The translations under genes were made by a program, and so were the position numbers. The notes under the pieces were generated by a model that was not told the origin of the DNA, searched no databases, and saw only the letters and a list, made by a program, of their open reading frames with translations. DNA of 64,000 nucleotides from the NCBI RefSeq assembly GCF_006539525.1, contig NZ_BJNE01000005.1, positions 124,001-188,000 on the forward strand, in the 5' to 3' direction. The DNA is from Glutamicibacter nicotianae. Lineage in GTDB: Bacteria > Actinomycetota > Actinomycetes > Actinomycetales > Micrococcaceae. Below are positions 32,615 to 40,774 of the stretch, one piece after another. Position 1 is the stretch's first letter. Each line of letters starts with the position of its first letter.

Positions 32615-32979
32615 CCGCGCGCGTCAAACCGCTCGCGGGCGGCGAGCACCTTAGGCACATGCTCCTCTGACCACAGGCGCAGGATTTCCATGGGTTCCAG
32701 GATCCCCTGGCCCAAATCGGTCAGCTCATAGTCCACCCGCACCGGCACCTGGGCGAACACGGTGCGCTGCACCAGCCCATCGCGCTCCAGATTGCGCAGG
32801 GTATTGGTGAGCACCTTGGGCGTGACAGCTCCGATGCGTTCGCGTAACGCAGAGAAACGTTGCGGTCCGCCCGCCAGCGCCAGAAGCACCAGCGGTGTCC
32901 ATTTATCGCCTAGACGCTGCATAATTTCACGTGACGGGCATTCCTGCATGAACACGTCGAAAGGTTCATGGCTATCCAT
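32611..32979 (-). CDS. HxlR-family redox-type regulator
   Basis: 122 residues, normal length. Single winged HTH: CPSREIMQRLGDKWTPLVLLALAGGPQRFSALRERIGAVTPKVLTNTLRNLERDGLVQRTVF, with the conserved N-terminal Cys14 used as thiol sensor in HxlR proteins such as HypR, YodB and QorR. These respond to quinones, diamide or aldehydes and repress an adjacent oxidoreductase gene. Here the divergent gene is an NAD(P)-binding protein and the gap carries a perfect GGTATC-N5-GATACC palindrome, the likely operator. Confidence 0.93.
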   Translation of the reverse strand: MDSHEPFDVFMQECPSREIMQRLGDKWTPLVLLALAGGPQRFSALRERIGAVTPKVLTNTLRNLERDGLVQRTVFAQVPVRVDYELTDLGQGILEPMEILRLWSEEHVPKVLAARERFDARG

Positions 32980-33007
32980 GAGGAAACCTAGTTTCGTTGT
33001 AGTAGTC

Positions 33008-33024
33008 GGTATCTAAAGGATACC
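33008..33024. promoter_or_regulatory. HxlR operator candidate
   Basis: GGTATC-TAAAG-GATACC, perfect 6-bp inverted repeat between divergent hxlR and NAD(P)-binding genes; a second small palindrome GAAAC-CTA-GTTTC lies at 32983-32995 next to the hxlR start. HxlR-type regulators bind such short GTAT/ATAC dyads. Confidence 0.65.
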
Positions 33025-33063
33025 ATTGTGTCGAAGCCAATTCCCTCAAAGAAAGAGAACACC

Positions 33064-33672
33064 ATGAAGATTGCAGTATACGGAGCGACCGGCATGGTCG
33101 GCTCGGAAGTTGTTGCCGAAGCCATTTCCCGCGGCCATGAGGTCACCTCGGTCACCCGTTCGGGCAAGGAGGTCGAGGGCACCACCGCAGTGGCCGCCGA
33201 GCTGGGCGACGGCGCGGCCTACCGCGATCTGGGCAAGGGCAACGACGTGATCGTCATCGCCGTGCCGCCATCGCGCACCGGCGGCGACCACCAGGAATAC
33301 CTGGATGCCTTCGAACAGATCACCGAAACCCTTGTTCCGGCCCGCCTGGTCGTGGTCGGCGGCGCCGGCACCACCGAAGTGGAGGGCGTGCGCCTGGTCG
33401 ACACTCCGGGATTCCCCGAGGAATACAAGGCCGAAGCCACTACCTGCGCCGAGGTCTACGACATGTTCACCTCGGTTTCCGGCATCACCTGGACCGTCGT
33501 GGCCCCGGCCCCGGTCATCATGCCAGCACGCCGCACCGGCAGCTACACCCTGGGCACCGATTCGCCGGCTGGCGACTTCGTTTCCTCCCAGGACTTCGCC
33601 GTGGCGATCCTCGATGAGATCGAAACCCCGGTCCATGAGAACCGCCGCATGACCGTGGCCAGCGAAAAGTAG
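33064..33672 (+). CDS. NAD(P)H-binding SDR-like protein under HxlR control
   Basis: 202 residues. Rossmann start MKIAVYGATGMVGSEVVAEAISRGHEVTSVTR (GATGxxG at 7-13) and a C-terminal alpha/beta part with VVVGGAGTTEVEGVRLVD; lacks the Tyr-x3-Lys pair, so it is of the atypical NmrA/YwnB-like group rather than a classical SDR. Members act as flavin/quinone reductases or redox sensors. AAAGAGAACACC is the ribosome site and fixes the start at 33064. Divergent from hxlR, whose product should repress it until oxidised. Followed by a long hairpin. Confidence 0.85.
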   Translation: MKIAVYGATGMVGSEVVAEAISRGHEVTSVTRSGKEVEGTTAVAAELGDGAAYRDLGKGNDVIVIAVPPSRTGGDHQEYLDAFEQITETLVPARLVVVGGAGTTEVEGVRLVDTPGFPEEYKAEATTCAEVYDMFTSVSGITWTVVAPAPVIMPARRTGSYTLGTDSPAGDFVSSQDFAVAILDEIETPVHENRRMTVASEK

Positions 33673-33698
33673 TCCGCTTCACGGATTGCCGTTGGCAA

Positions 33699-33741
33699 GC
33701 ATTCGCCAGATCGGAGCGGGACGCTCCGATCTGACGAATGC
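33699..33741 (+). terminator. Hairpin after NAD(P)-binding gene
   Basis: 19-base arms (33699-33717 with 33723-33741) with one mismatch and a GGGAC-type loop; no T-run, so termination may be inefficient or Rho-aided. Confidence 0.55.
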
Positions 33742-33803
33742 GTTCCGGATGACTAGAGTTGGTTTGGTCATCACCACTAGTTCATCGAGGTAAGCACTTC
33801 CCC

Positions 33804-35468
33804 ATGCAACGATACTCGCGCGCATCCCGGATCCTCGGCTGCGCTATCGCGCTCCCGCTCATTGGATCCCTGCTGGCCAGCTGCTCGGCAGGGGCCGGAC
33901 CCGATTCCACCGCAGAGAATGCGAAGCCGGTAGCCGGCGGCACCCTGGTCTACGCTTCGGGCGATGCCGAGCCGTCGTGCCTGGACCCGCATGTGGGCGG
34001 CAACTACCCGCAGGCCCTGGTGGCCAGCCAGTACCTCGAATCCCTGTTCACCAAGGATGCGGACGGGAAGATCATCCCGTGGCTTGCCGAAAGCACCGAC
34101 GTATCCGAAGACGGCCTGACCCGCACCATCACCCTGCGCGACGGCATCAGCTTCACCGACGGCACCAAGCTCACCGCCGAAGCCATCAAGGCCAATATCG
34201 AGCACCTGAAAGATCCGAATACCGCTTCCTCCACCGGCTACCTGGCCGTGGGCAAGGTAGTGGACATCGAAATTGTTGATGAGCTCACCGCCAAGCTGAC
34301 GCTCTCCTCCCCGGATAACGCGCTGCTCGAATCGCTGTCCATGCCGTGGACTGCCATCGAATCCCCCAAGGCGCTGGAACGCGACCAGGCCACCAACTGC
34401 GCCTCCCCGGTAGGCACCGGCCCGTTCAAGGTCGAGTCCTGGGAGCACCAGAAGGCAGTGAACCTGGTCCGCAACGACGACTACGTGCTGCCGGTGGGCG
34501 ACACGGCGCGTGCCGATGACAAGGCCTATCTGGATGGCATCACCTGGCGCTTCATCCCGGAGGCCGCCACCCGCTACGCCGCATTGCAGTCCGGCGAGGT
34601 CGACGTGATCGACAACGCGCAGCCGGACACCATTGCCACCGCGACGAACGACAACTCGCTGGGCCACCTGGATGCACCGCGCCCGGGCGCTTCCAACCGC
34701 ATCGAACTGAACAGCTCCAAGGCGCCATTCGATGACCAGCGCGTGCGCGAAGCATTCATCCGCTCCGTGGATGCCAACTCCGGCATCAGCGCCCTCTACT
34801 TCGGCACCGCGCAGCGCAGCTACTCGCTGCTCTCCTCCGTGGAGCCGCTGGGCTACACCGACGAGTCGCTGTTCGGCACCGATGCGGCCAAGGCCAATGA
34901 GCTGCTCGATGAAGCTGGCTGGACCGAACGCGACGCCGAAGGCTACCGCGTGAAGGACGGCAAGCGCCTGTCCCTGGACTTCCCGGTCTCCACCAACCAG
35001 TCGGTTCCCGCCGAGCAGTCGCTGTTCGAGCAGTTCCAGGCTCAGGCCAAGGCCGTGGGCTTCGAGGTGAAGATCCAGCTGCTGGACCTGTCCAGCTGGT
35101 ACGGCGCCCTGGCCAAGCACGAATACGACCTGGTCTCCGCTCCGTACACCAAGGTCGGCCCGTCGGTGCTGCGCATCCTCTACCACTCCAATTCGACCGT
35201 GCCTGCGCCATCGGGCTACTTTGCCAACAACGCGCAGGTGAAGAACGAGAAGCTGGATGGAATCCTGGCCGAGGCCGAGCAGACCAATGACGAGGCGCTA
35301 CGCGCTTCGCTGTACGAGCAGGCGCAGAAGCTGGTGCTCGAGGGCTACTACGTGCTGCCGCTCTACGACCAGCAGAACCACTTCCTCTACGGCAAGAACG
35401 TGCACGGAGTCGGCGCCACCACCGCCGTGTCCTCGCCGATCTACTACGACACCTTCATCACCGAGTAG
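33804..35468 (+). CDS. Dipeptide/oligopeptide-type ABC substrate-binding lipoprotein
   Basis: 554 residues from the ATG at 33804. Basic N-terminus, hydrophobic segment and lipobox LLASC (Cys27). SBP_bac_5 fold: AGGTLVYASGDAEPSCLDPHVGGNYPQALVASQYLESLFTKDADGKIIPWLAESTDVSEDGLTRTITLRDGISFTDGTKL, the standard opening of DppA/OppA/NikA proteins, and VREAFIRSVDANSG in the middle. It should bind di/oligopeptides, nickel complexes or similar ligands outside the cell. First gene of a four-gene operon; a GAGGTAAG sequence precedes the start. Ligand uncertain. Confidence 0.9.
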   Translation: MQRYSRASRILGCAIALPLIGSLLASCSAGAGPDSTAENAKPVAGGTLVYASGDAEPSCLDPHVGGNYPQALVASQYLESLFTKDADGKIIPWLAESTDVSEDGLTRTITLRDGISFTDGTKLTAEAIKANIEHLKDPNTASSTGYLAVGKVVDIEIVDELTAKLTLSSPDNALLESLSMPWTAIESPKALERDQATNCASPVGTGPFKVESWEHQKAVNLVRNDDYVLPVGDTARADDKAYLDGITWRFIPEAATRYAALQSGEVDVIDNAQPDTIATATNDNSLGHLDAPRPGASNRIELNSSKAPFDDQRVREAFIRSVDANSGISALYFGTAQRSYSLLSSVEPLGYTDESLFGTDAAKANELLDEAGWTERDAEGYRVKDGKRLSLDFPVSTNQSVPAEQSLFEQFQAQAKAVGFEVKIQLLDLSSWYGALAKHEYDLVSAPYTKVGPSVLRILYHSNSTVPAPSGYFANNAQVKNEKLDGILAEAEQTNDEALRASLYEQAQKLVLEGYYVLPLYDQQNHFLYGKNVHGVGATTAVSSPIYYDTFITE

Positions 35469-35474
35469 CAACCG

Positions 35475-36407
35475 GTGGGCACGATTGCTTGGGCCGGGCG
35501 CAAGATCGGCGGCGCGCTGGTGGTGCTGTGGCTGGTCGCCACCGCCATCTTCATCGCCATCCGGCTGATCCCCGGCGACCCGGCCGAAGCAATCATGGGC
35601 GGCCCCGGCTCCCAGGCCTCGGCCGAAGCGCTGGCCGCTGCCCGCGCCGAGTATGGACTGGACCGGCCGCTCATCGCCCAGTACCTGATGTACCTGGGCA
35701 AGCTGGCCACCTGCGATTTCGGAACCTCCTATTCGCTCAAGCAGCCGGTGATCGGCATCATGGGCGAGGTCCTGCCCAACACCCTCTGGCTGGCGCTGCT
35801 CGCCCTGGCCGCTGCGTGGGTGCTGTCCCTGTGCTTCGCCGCCCAGGCCATGCGCGCCAACCGGGTGGGCGCCTGGGTGGGGAATATCGTGGAAATCATT
35901 GCCGCCGCGGTGCCGCACTTCTGGCTTGGCGCGGTGCTGATCATGTTCTTCTCCTCGATGCTCGGCTGGCTCCCGGCGGTGGACAACGGCACGACCCAGG
36001 GCCTGGTCCTTCCGGTGCTGACCCTGGCCTTGCCGCTGGCCGGATTCCTCACCCAGCTGATGCGCGATTCGCTTAGCTACGCCATGTCAAGCCAGTTCGC
36101 GCTGGCCGCCCGAGCCCGCGGCGAGAGCCGGCTGGCAGTCTTCTGGCGCCATGGCCTGCGCCATGCCGCCTTGCCAGCACTGGGCCTGACCGGCTGGGCA
36201 TTCTCCTCGCTGCTCTCCGGGGCAGTGGTGGTCGAAGCGGTCTTCGCCCGCCCGGGCCTGGGCCGCTCGCTGCTCTCTGCGGTGCTGGCGCGCGACATTC
36301 CCATGGTTACCGGCATCGCCTTGTTCTCCGCACTGGTGTACATCGTGGTCATGGCCATCACCGAAGGCCTTGAACGCGCCATCGACCCGGCAGGAGCGAG
36401 CTCATGA
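35475..36407 (+). CDS. Dipeptide-type ABC permease (DppB-like)
   Basis: 310 residues beginning at GTG 35475, 6 bases after the binding-protein stop. Six membrane segments; the N-terminal DppB/OppB signature FIAIRLIPGDPAEAIMGG and the EAA loop ARARGESRLAVFWRHGLRHAALPALGL (about 210-235). Forms the channel with the next permease. The stop overlaps the next start by 4 bases. Confidence 0.93.
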   Translation: MGTIAWAGRKIGGALVVLWLVATAIFIAIRLIPGDPAEAIMGGPGSQASAEALAAARAEYGLDRPLIAQYLMYLGKLATCDFGTSYSLKQPVIGIMGEVLPNTLWLALLALAAAWVLSLCFAAQAMRANRVGAWVGNIVEIIAAAVPHFWLGAVLIMFFSSMLGWLPAVDNGTTQGLVLPVLTLALPLAGFLTQLMRDSLSYAMSSQFALAARARGESRLAVFWRHGLRHAALPALGLTGWAFSSLLSGAVVVEAVFARPGLGRSLLSAVLARDIPMVTGIALFSALVYIVVMAITEGLERAIDPAGASS

Positions 36408-37201
36408 GCCGCACCGCGAAGATCCTCAGCATCGCCTTCATCGCCCTGTGGGCGCTGATCGCTCTTGCCCCTTCGGTGCTGGCCCCGGGCGACCCGTTGG
36501 CCGTCAACCCGGCCGAGGCATTCCAGGCGCCCGGCACCACGCACTTCTTCGGCACCGACGAATCCGGCCGCGACATCTATACCCGCGTCATCCATGGCGC
36601 CCGCGACTCGCTGGCCATCGGGTTGGCCGCCACCGCGCTGGGCATGGGTCTGGCCATCGTCTTGGGCACCGTCGCGGCGCTGTCCCCGCGCTGGCTCGAT
36701 GAGATCATCCTGCGCGTGCTCGAAGCGCTGTATGCGATTCCTTCCCTGCTGATGGCACTGCTGATCATCGCCTTCACCGGTCCCGGAGTCGGACCGGCCA
36801 TCGTCGCGGTAGGCCTGTCCACCGCACCGGGCTATGCCCGGCTGGTGCGCAGCCAGATCCGCACGCTGAAGAGCTCCGAAATGCTGGAAGCGGCCACCGT
36901 GCTGGGCCGCGGCACCTGGCTGCGCGTGCGCAACCACCTGGTCCCCAACGCCCTGAAGCCCCTGCTGGCACTGGTGACCCTCGGGATTGGCCAGGCGGTC
37001 ATCTGGGCCGCGGCGCTGTCGTTCCTGGGCTTGGGCACCCCGCCCCCAGCCCCTGAATGGGGCGCCATGCTCTCGGCCGGACGCACCTACCTGCACCTGG
37101 CCTGGTGGATGAGCCTGTTCCCCGGTCTGGCAATTGTTTTCGTGGCCGCCGGCGCCACCCTGATCGGCCGTGCGCTGGGCGGAAAGGCCAGGACCACATG
37201 A
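36404..37201 (+). CDS. Dipeptide-type ABC permease (DppC-like)
   Basis: 265 residues, six membrane segments. DppC/OppC features: PNPAEAFQAPGTTHFFGTDESGRDIYTRVIHGARDSLAIGL near the N-terminus and EAA loop EAATVLGRGTWLRVRNHLVPNAL (about 160-185). Partner of the upstream permease. ATGA overlaps join it to both neighbours. Confidence 0.93.
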   Translation: MSRTAKILSIAFIALWALIALAPSVLAPGDPLAVNPAEAFQAPGTTHFFGTDESGRDIYTRVIHGARDSLAIGLAATALGMGLAIVLGTVAALSPRWLDEIILRVLEALYAIPSLLMALLIIAFTGPGVGPAIVAVGLSTAPGYARLVRSQIRTLKSSEMLEAATVLGRGTWLRVRNHLVPNALKPLLALVTLGIGQAVIWAAALSFLGLGTPPPAPEWGAMLSAGRTYLHLAWWMSLFPGLAIVFVAAGATLIGRALGGKARTT

Positions 37202-38793
37202 ACGGGCAAGCATTGATCACCGCCAGGAATCTGTCGGTCAGCTTCGGTTCCACCGTGGCGGTGAAGAACGTTTCCTTCACCGTCCGGGCCGGAAGCTGCC
37301 TAGCGCTGGTGGGCGAATCCGGCTCCGGCAAATCCGTGACTGCACGCAGCCTGCTGGGACTCTCCGGCGGCACTGCGACCGCGGACGCGCTGGAAGTCTG
37401 CGGGCAGGATGCCCTGTCGCTGTCCGAGCGCAGCTGGCAGCAGATCCGCGGCAGCTCCGTCTCGATGATCCTGCAGGATGCGCTGATGGCGCTGGATCCG
37501 TTGCGTCCGGTGGGCAGGGAAATCGGCGACGCGCTCAAGGCCCACGGCAAGCTGCCCCGGGCCGAGCGCCAGCAGCGGGTGATCCAGGTGCTTGAGTCCG
37601 TGCGCATGCCCGAACCCGAACGCCGCGCCAGGCAGCGTTCCACCGAGCTTTCCGGCGGCATGCGCCAGCGCGCGCTGATTGCCCAGGCCCTGGCCGGCAA
37701 CCCGCAGGTGGTCATCGCCGATGAGGCCACCACCGCGCTGGACTCGGCGCTGACCGCCTTGGTTCTCGCGCAGCTGCGCGAGCTGAAGGAGCAGGGCCGC
37801 GGCGTGCTGATGATCAGCCACGATCTGGCCCAGGTCGCCCACCTGGCCGATGACATCGCGGTGATGCGCCAAGGCGAGATTGTCGAGGCCGGAGTCGCCG
37901 CGCAGATCCTGGGCAACCCGCAGCATGAGTACACACGGCAGCTGCTGCGCGCCGTGCCTTCGGGCGTGCCGCGCTTCGTGCCCTTGTCGGCAGCCAGCAG
38001 GCCTTTGGCCGCACCGATGCAGAAAGATCCCGCGCCGGCTTCCAGCGCGCTGTCGGCCAACGGGCTGTCGAAGAGCTTCGGCAAGCATGCGGCCGTCGAG
38101 TCGGCCAGCTTCGAGGTACCCCGCGGCAAGACCCTGGGCATCGTTGGCGAATCCGGATCGGGCAAGACCACCACTGCCCGCATGGTCCTGGGCTTGCAGC
38201 CACCGGATGCCGGCACTGTCGAGCTGCTCGGCGAACGCTTCGCCCCGGCCCATGAGCCGCAGCGCCGGAAGCTGCGCGAGCAGATGGGCGCGATCTACCA
38301 GAACCCGCTGGGATCCTTCGACCCGCGCTATTCCGTGGGCCAGCTGCTGGCCGATGCGCTGAGCCGGGGCAAGTCCAAGCGCGCTGCCGAATACCGCGTT
38401 CCGGTGACGGAGCTACTGGAACAGGTTGAGTTGTCCCTTGGTTTGCTGGACCGCAATCCGCGCGAGCTCTCCGGCGGGCAGCGCCAGCGCCTGGCCATTG
38501 CCCGTGCGCTGGCACCGAAGCCATCGGTGCTGGTCCTCGACGAGCCGGTCTCCGCCTTGGATGCTTCCATCCAGGCCACCGTGCTGGATCTGCTGGATAG
38601 GATCCAGGTCGAGACCGGGACCAGCTACCTGTTCATCAGCCACGATTTATCGGTCATCGAGCATATGAGCGATAACGTCGCGGTAATGCATCAGGGCAAG
38701 ATCATCGAGCAGGGTGCGACAGCCCAGGTCTTCGCAGCTCCGCAGCAGGAGTACACGAAGCTGCTGCTCTCGGCGATGCCGCGGTTGCGCTGA
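37198..38793 (+). CDS. Fused double ABC ATPase (DppD-DppF type)
   Basis: 531 residues containing two complete nucleotide-binding domains in one chain. First: Walker A GESGSGKS at about 39-46, signature LSGGMRQRA, Walker B VVIADEATTALD. Second (from about 285): GESGSGKT, LSGGQRQRLAIARAL, VLVLDEPVSALD. This replaces the usual DppD and DppF pair and powers the two permeases upstream. Each half ends with the oligopeptide-transporter C-terminal segment (PQHEYTRQLLRAVP and PQQEYTKLLLSAMP). Start at 37198 follows the ATGA overlap with the permease. Confidence 0.95.
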   Translation: MNGQALITARNLSVSFGSTVAVKNVSFTVRAGSCLALVGESGSGKSVTARSLLGLSGGTATADALEVCGQDALSLSERSWQQIRGSSVSMILQDALMALDPLRPVGREIGDALKAHGKLPRAERQQRVIQVLESVRMPEPERRARQRSTELSGGMRQRALIAQALAGNPQVVIADEATTALDSALTALVLAQLRELKEQGRGVLMISHDLAQVAHLADDIAVMRQGEIVEAGVAAQILGNPQHEYTRQLLRAVPSGVPRFVPLSAASRPLAAPMQKDPAPASSALSANGLSKSFGKHAAVESASFEVPRGKTLGIVGESGSGKTTTARMVLGLQPPDAGTVELLGERFAPAHEPQRRKLREQMGAIYQNPLGSFDPRYSVGQLLADALSRGKSKRAAEYRVPVTELLEQVELSLGLLDRNPRELSGGQRQRLAIARALAPKPSVLVLDEPVSALDASIQATVLDLLDRIQVETGTSYLFISHDLSVIEHMSDNVAVMHQGKIIEQGATAQVFAAPQQEYTKLLLSAMPRLR

Positions 38794-38998
38794 GCGCCTC
38801 TAACCGCGTCCCAGTATCGCTTGGGTCATTCGTGTTACTGGAGCTAGTCACACACCAACACCATCAGTGCGAGTATGTGTTGTGTGCTTGTTCTGCTGCG
38901 AATCGAAACATCTCTGGAACTGGATAATGTGTTTCACACATTAGACTCCCGTGCTAAGTATGCTGGCATCCATACTTGGCTTGACGGCCCTTGGGCCG
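38794..38998. other. Intergenic region rich in inverted repeats at the edge of the accessory island
   Basis: About 200 bases without a gene. Holds CACACACCA...TGTTGTGTG arms (about 38851-38887), TAATGTG-TTTCA-CACATTA (38925-38943) and AAGTATG-N8-CATACTT (38956-38977). Base composition is lower in GC than the flanking operon. It may be an old insertion junction or a cluster of protein-binding sites. Confidence 0.4.
38925..38943. repeat. Inverted repeat TAATGTG-N5-CACATTA
   Basis: Perfect 7-bp arms in the island-edge intergenic region. Looks like an operator, but no adjacent regulator gene is obvious. Confidence 0.45.
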
Positions 38999-39003
38999 TC
39001 AAG
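38980..39003 (-). terminator. Hairpin containing the stop codon of the M23-like gene
   Basis: CTTGACGGCCC-TT-GGGCCGTCAAG, perfect 11-bp stem whose right arm includes the TGA of the minus-strand M23-like gene. No T-run follows on the minus strand; it may terminate weakly or protect the mRNA end. Confidence 0.5.
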
Positions 39004-39619
39004 GAATTTCCAGAATCTTGCCGTTGCGCGGCAGCTGGCCGTCGAAAAGCATCGGCACCGCCTCGGCTGCGTGCACAGGCAGCCTGTCGATAGCCTGCAC
39101 ATGAACATGCGGTTCGGTGCTGTTGCCGGAGTTGCCGCATGCGGCAATGAGATCCCCGAGCGCGACGTGGTCTCCGACGCCAACTTCGAGGCTTCCCTGT
39201 TTCAGGTGGCATAGCGCAACGACCGCTGCACCGGTTTGGATCATCACGTGGTTCCCGGCGAGCGCCTGCCACCCGTGGGCAAGCCGTTGGCGTTGGGTCA
39301 GCGCATAGCCAATTGATGCCAGCCCGCGTCGGGCGCGATGGTCGGGCATCGAGGCATCCGCCGCGATCACGGTCCCGGCGCACGGCGCCAGAATGGGCAC
39401 CCCGAAACCGAAAAAGCTCGTTGGCTCCTCTGTGCCTAACCAGGTCCTGGTGGTCACTGGCGCGGACCCTCCCTGCTCATCGACTTGGACGAAGTCGATG
39501 GCGTAGGATGAGGCGAACAGGGTTGTTCCGTGGCTGGGCACCCGGTCCGCCGGGCTGTTCTGGACCAGCCAGAGCCCGGTGAAGGGATAGTGCAGGTGCA
39601 CCGCATTGCCGCCGCTCAT
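38999..39619 (-). CDS. M23/LytM-like peptidase-domain protein with altered zinc site
   Basis: 206 residues, no signal peptide. The LytM/M23 beta-sandwich is recognisable: YAIDFVQVDE, GFGVPILAPCAGTVIAADASMPDH, GNHVMIQTG...VALCHLKQGSLEVGVGDHVALGDLIAACGNSGNSTEPHVHVQ. The Asp of the HxxxD motif and the HVH motif are present, but the first zinc His is Ser (SYAID), so hydrolytic activity is doubtful. The opening HYPFTGLWLVQNSPADRVPSHGTTLFASSYAIDF is typical of a cytoplasmic actinobacterial subgroup whose role is unknown. Divergent from a YefM antitoxin gene in a small accessory island. AGGGG precedes the ATG. Confidence 0.75.
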   Translation of the reverse strand: MSGGNAVHLHYPFTGLWLVQNSPADRVPSHGTTLFASSYAIDFVQVDEQGGSAPVTTRTWLGTEEPTSFFGFGVPILAPCAGTVIAADASMPDHRARRGLASIGYALTQRQRLAHGWQALAGNHVMIQTGAAVVALCHLKQGSLEVGVGDHVALGDLIAACGNSGNSTEPHVHVQAIDRLPVHAAEAVPMLFDGQLPRNGKILEIP

Positions 39620-39653
39620 AACAACCCCTGTAAGCCAAAACCCATGTTGCCTT

Positions 39654-39663
39654 CTTGTACAAG
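39654..39663. promoter_or_regulatory. YefM-type operator
   Basis: CTTGTACAAG, a perfect 10-bp palindrome with the TGTACA core known as the recognition unit of YefM antitoxins, 15 bases before the antitoxin start. Lies between the divergent M23-like and yefM genes. Confidence 0.6.
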
Positions 39664-39678
39664 ATCTACCATGAGTTC

Positions 39679-39924
39679 ATGATTTCCGTAGCCCTCGCCG
39701 ACGTCCGCAACCGCCAGGCCGATCTCATCGCCACAGCACAGCGTGAGCCTGTCGTGATCACCTCTCGCGGGGCTGGTCGACGCGCAGTCGTCGTATCTCC
39801 GGAGTTCTGCGATCGCGCGCTCCAGGCGTTGGAAGATCAAGCCGACATTCGTGCCGCGGCGGCCGCGCGCCAAGAGACCGAACCCATCTCCCACGAGGAT
39901 CTGGCCGCCGAGGTCGGCCACTGA
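39679..39924 (+). CDS. Phd/YefM-family antitoxin
   Basis: 81 residues from ATG 39679 (MISVALADVRNRQADLIATAQREPVVITSRGAGRRAVVVSPE), the standard Phd/YefM DNA-binding N-terminal half, then a helical tail for toxin binding (FCDRALQALEDQADIR...SHEDLAAEVGH). The antitoxin represses its own promoter and neutralises a RelE/YoeB toxin. The toxin after it is truncated, so this is now an orphan antitoxin. The frame could open at TTG 39655, inside the operator, which is unlikely. No strong ribosome site. Confidence 0.85.
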   Translation: MISVALADVRNRQADLIATAQREPVVITSRGAGRRAVVVSPEFCDRALQALEDQADIRAAAAARQETEPISHEDLAAEVGH

Positions 39925-39927
39925 TTC

Positions 39928-40038
39928 GTGGCGTATCGCATCGGAACCGGTGACTACCGAGTCGTTCATGACGTCGTGGACGATGAACTGGTTGTGTTGC
40001 TCCTCAGGCGCGGGCACCGTCGAAAGGTCAATCGATGA
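39928..40038 (+). pseudogene. RelE-family toxin remnant (C-terminal part only)
   Basis: The 36 codons after the antitoxin stop read VAYRIGTGDYRVVHDVVDDELVVLLLRRGHRRKVNR, the last beta-strands of RelE/ParE-type toxins (Y-RIRVGDYRV-Y-I-D...V-RVGHR). The first half, about 50 residues with the N-terminal helices, is missing. The piece is in the same frame as the antitoxin, separated only by TGA and one codon, so a deletion removed the toxin start. The locus can no longer make an active toxin. Confidence 0.8.
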
Positions 40039-40144
40039 GCGGCGATGGTTCCTCTTCGATCCCAATGTAGATCTCACGCACTCGAGCCCCAGCGTGGAGG
40101 CCAAAGGCACCGATTGGGACCTTATAGTACGGGACTTGGACAGT

Positions 40145-40459
40145 TCACTTCACGGTGGGCACCAACGACTTCAATTCGCGAGGGGCAAGCACTCGGCCCT
40201 CGGCAAAACCCGCCTTCAGCAGCCCCGATGACGACAGTGAGATGCACTTCAGCGACACGCGGAAAGTGGCGATCGATCAGCGTGACGCCGACGACCGTCC
40301 CCTCACTGCTTCGTATAGCCCACGTCTCCTTGGAGTGAGCTGCCTCGATGCAATCCTCGTTGGAATCCGGCCGCGCGAATCACTCGGGGACCGTGGCGAG
40401 CAACTTCGCGACGTCCTCAGGCGCCTGCCGGTCGCGCCGAACAACGAATCCTGTACTGG
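40145..40459 (-). pseudogene. Degenerate GNAT acetyltransferase
   Basis: Reading the minus strand from 40459 gives FVVRRDRQAPEDVAKLLATVPE, stop, FARPDSNEDCIEAAHSKETW, then VVGVTLIDRHFPRVAEVHLTVV, which is the first half of a GNAT enzyme (family members have PEWFG at the stop). The TGA at 40382-40380 is most simply a Trp TGG changed to TGA. After 40230 the frame no longer matches and another open frame (LLKAGFAEGRVLAPREL) runs to a stop at 40145. No start codon is obvious. Sits directly downstream of higA. The rest of the gap from 40039 to 40144 holds nothing recognisable. Confidence 0.65.
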
Positions 40460-40774
40460 TCAGGCGACGGCTAGAGGTGTGATCGCCTCGATCTGCTCAG
40501 ACACCCGGTCCCGGGCTAGCTCCAGCTCATAGTGCGCCTGCAGGTTGAGCCAGAACTGTGGGTCGATCCCGAAGTAGCGCCCAAGGCGCAACGCCGTGTC
40601 AGCAGTGATCGCACGCTTGCCGTGCACGATCTCATTGATGCGGCGTGGCGGCACGCCGATAGATACAGCCAGCTTGTTCTGGGTGATCCCGAACCCTTCG
40701 ATGAAGTCCTCCATGAGAACCTCACCTGGATGAACGGGATCCCACTTCTCAGTGGTAGTCGACGAGTTCGACAT
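40460..40774 (-). CDS. higA: HigA-type antitoxin (XRE helix-turn-helix)
   Basis: 104 residues from the ATG at 40774 with GGAGG 8 bases upstream. Typical HigA: WDPVHPGEVLMEDFIEGFGITQNKLAVSIGVPPRRINEIVHGKRAITADTALRLGRYFGIDPQFWLNLQAHYELE, the VapI/HigA signature. It neutralises the HigB mRNA interferase and represses the operon. The start lies inside the end of higB (26-base overlap), the usual toxin-first higBA order. Intact. Confidence 0.93.
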   Translation of the reverse strand: MSNSSTTTEKWDPVHPGEVLMEDFIEGFGITQNKLAVSIGVPPRRINEIVHGKRAITADTALRLGRYFGIDPQFWLNLQAHYELELARDRVSEQIEAITPLAVA

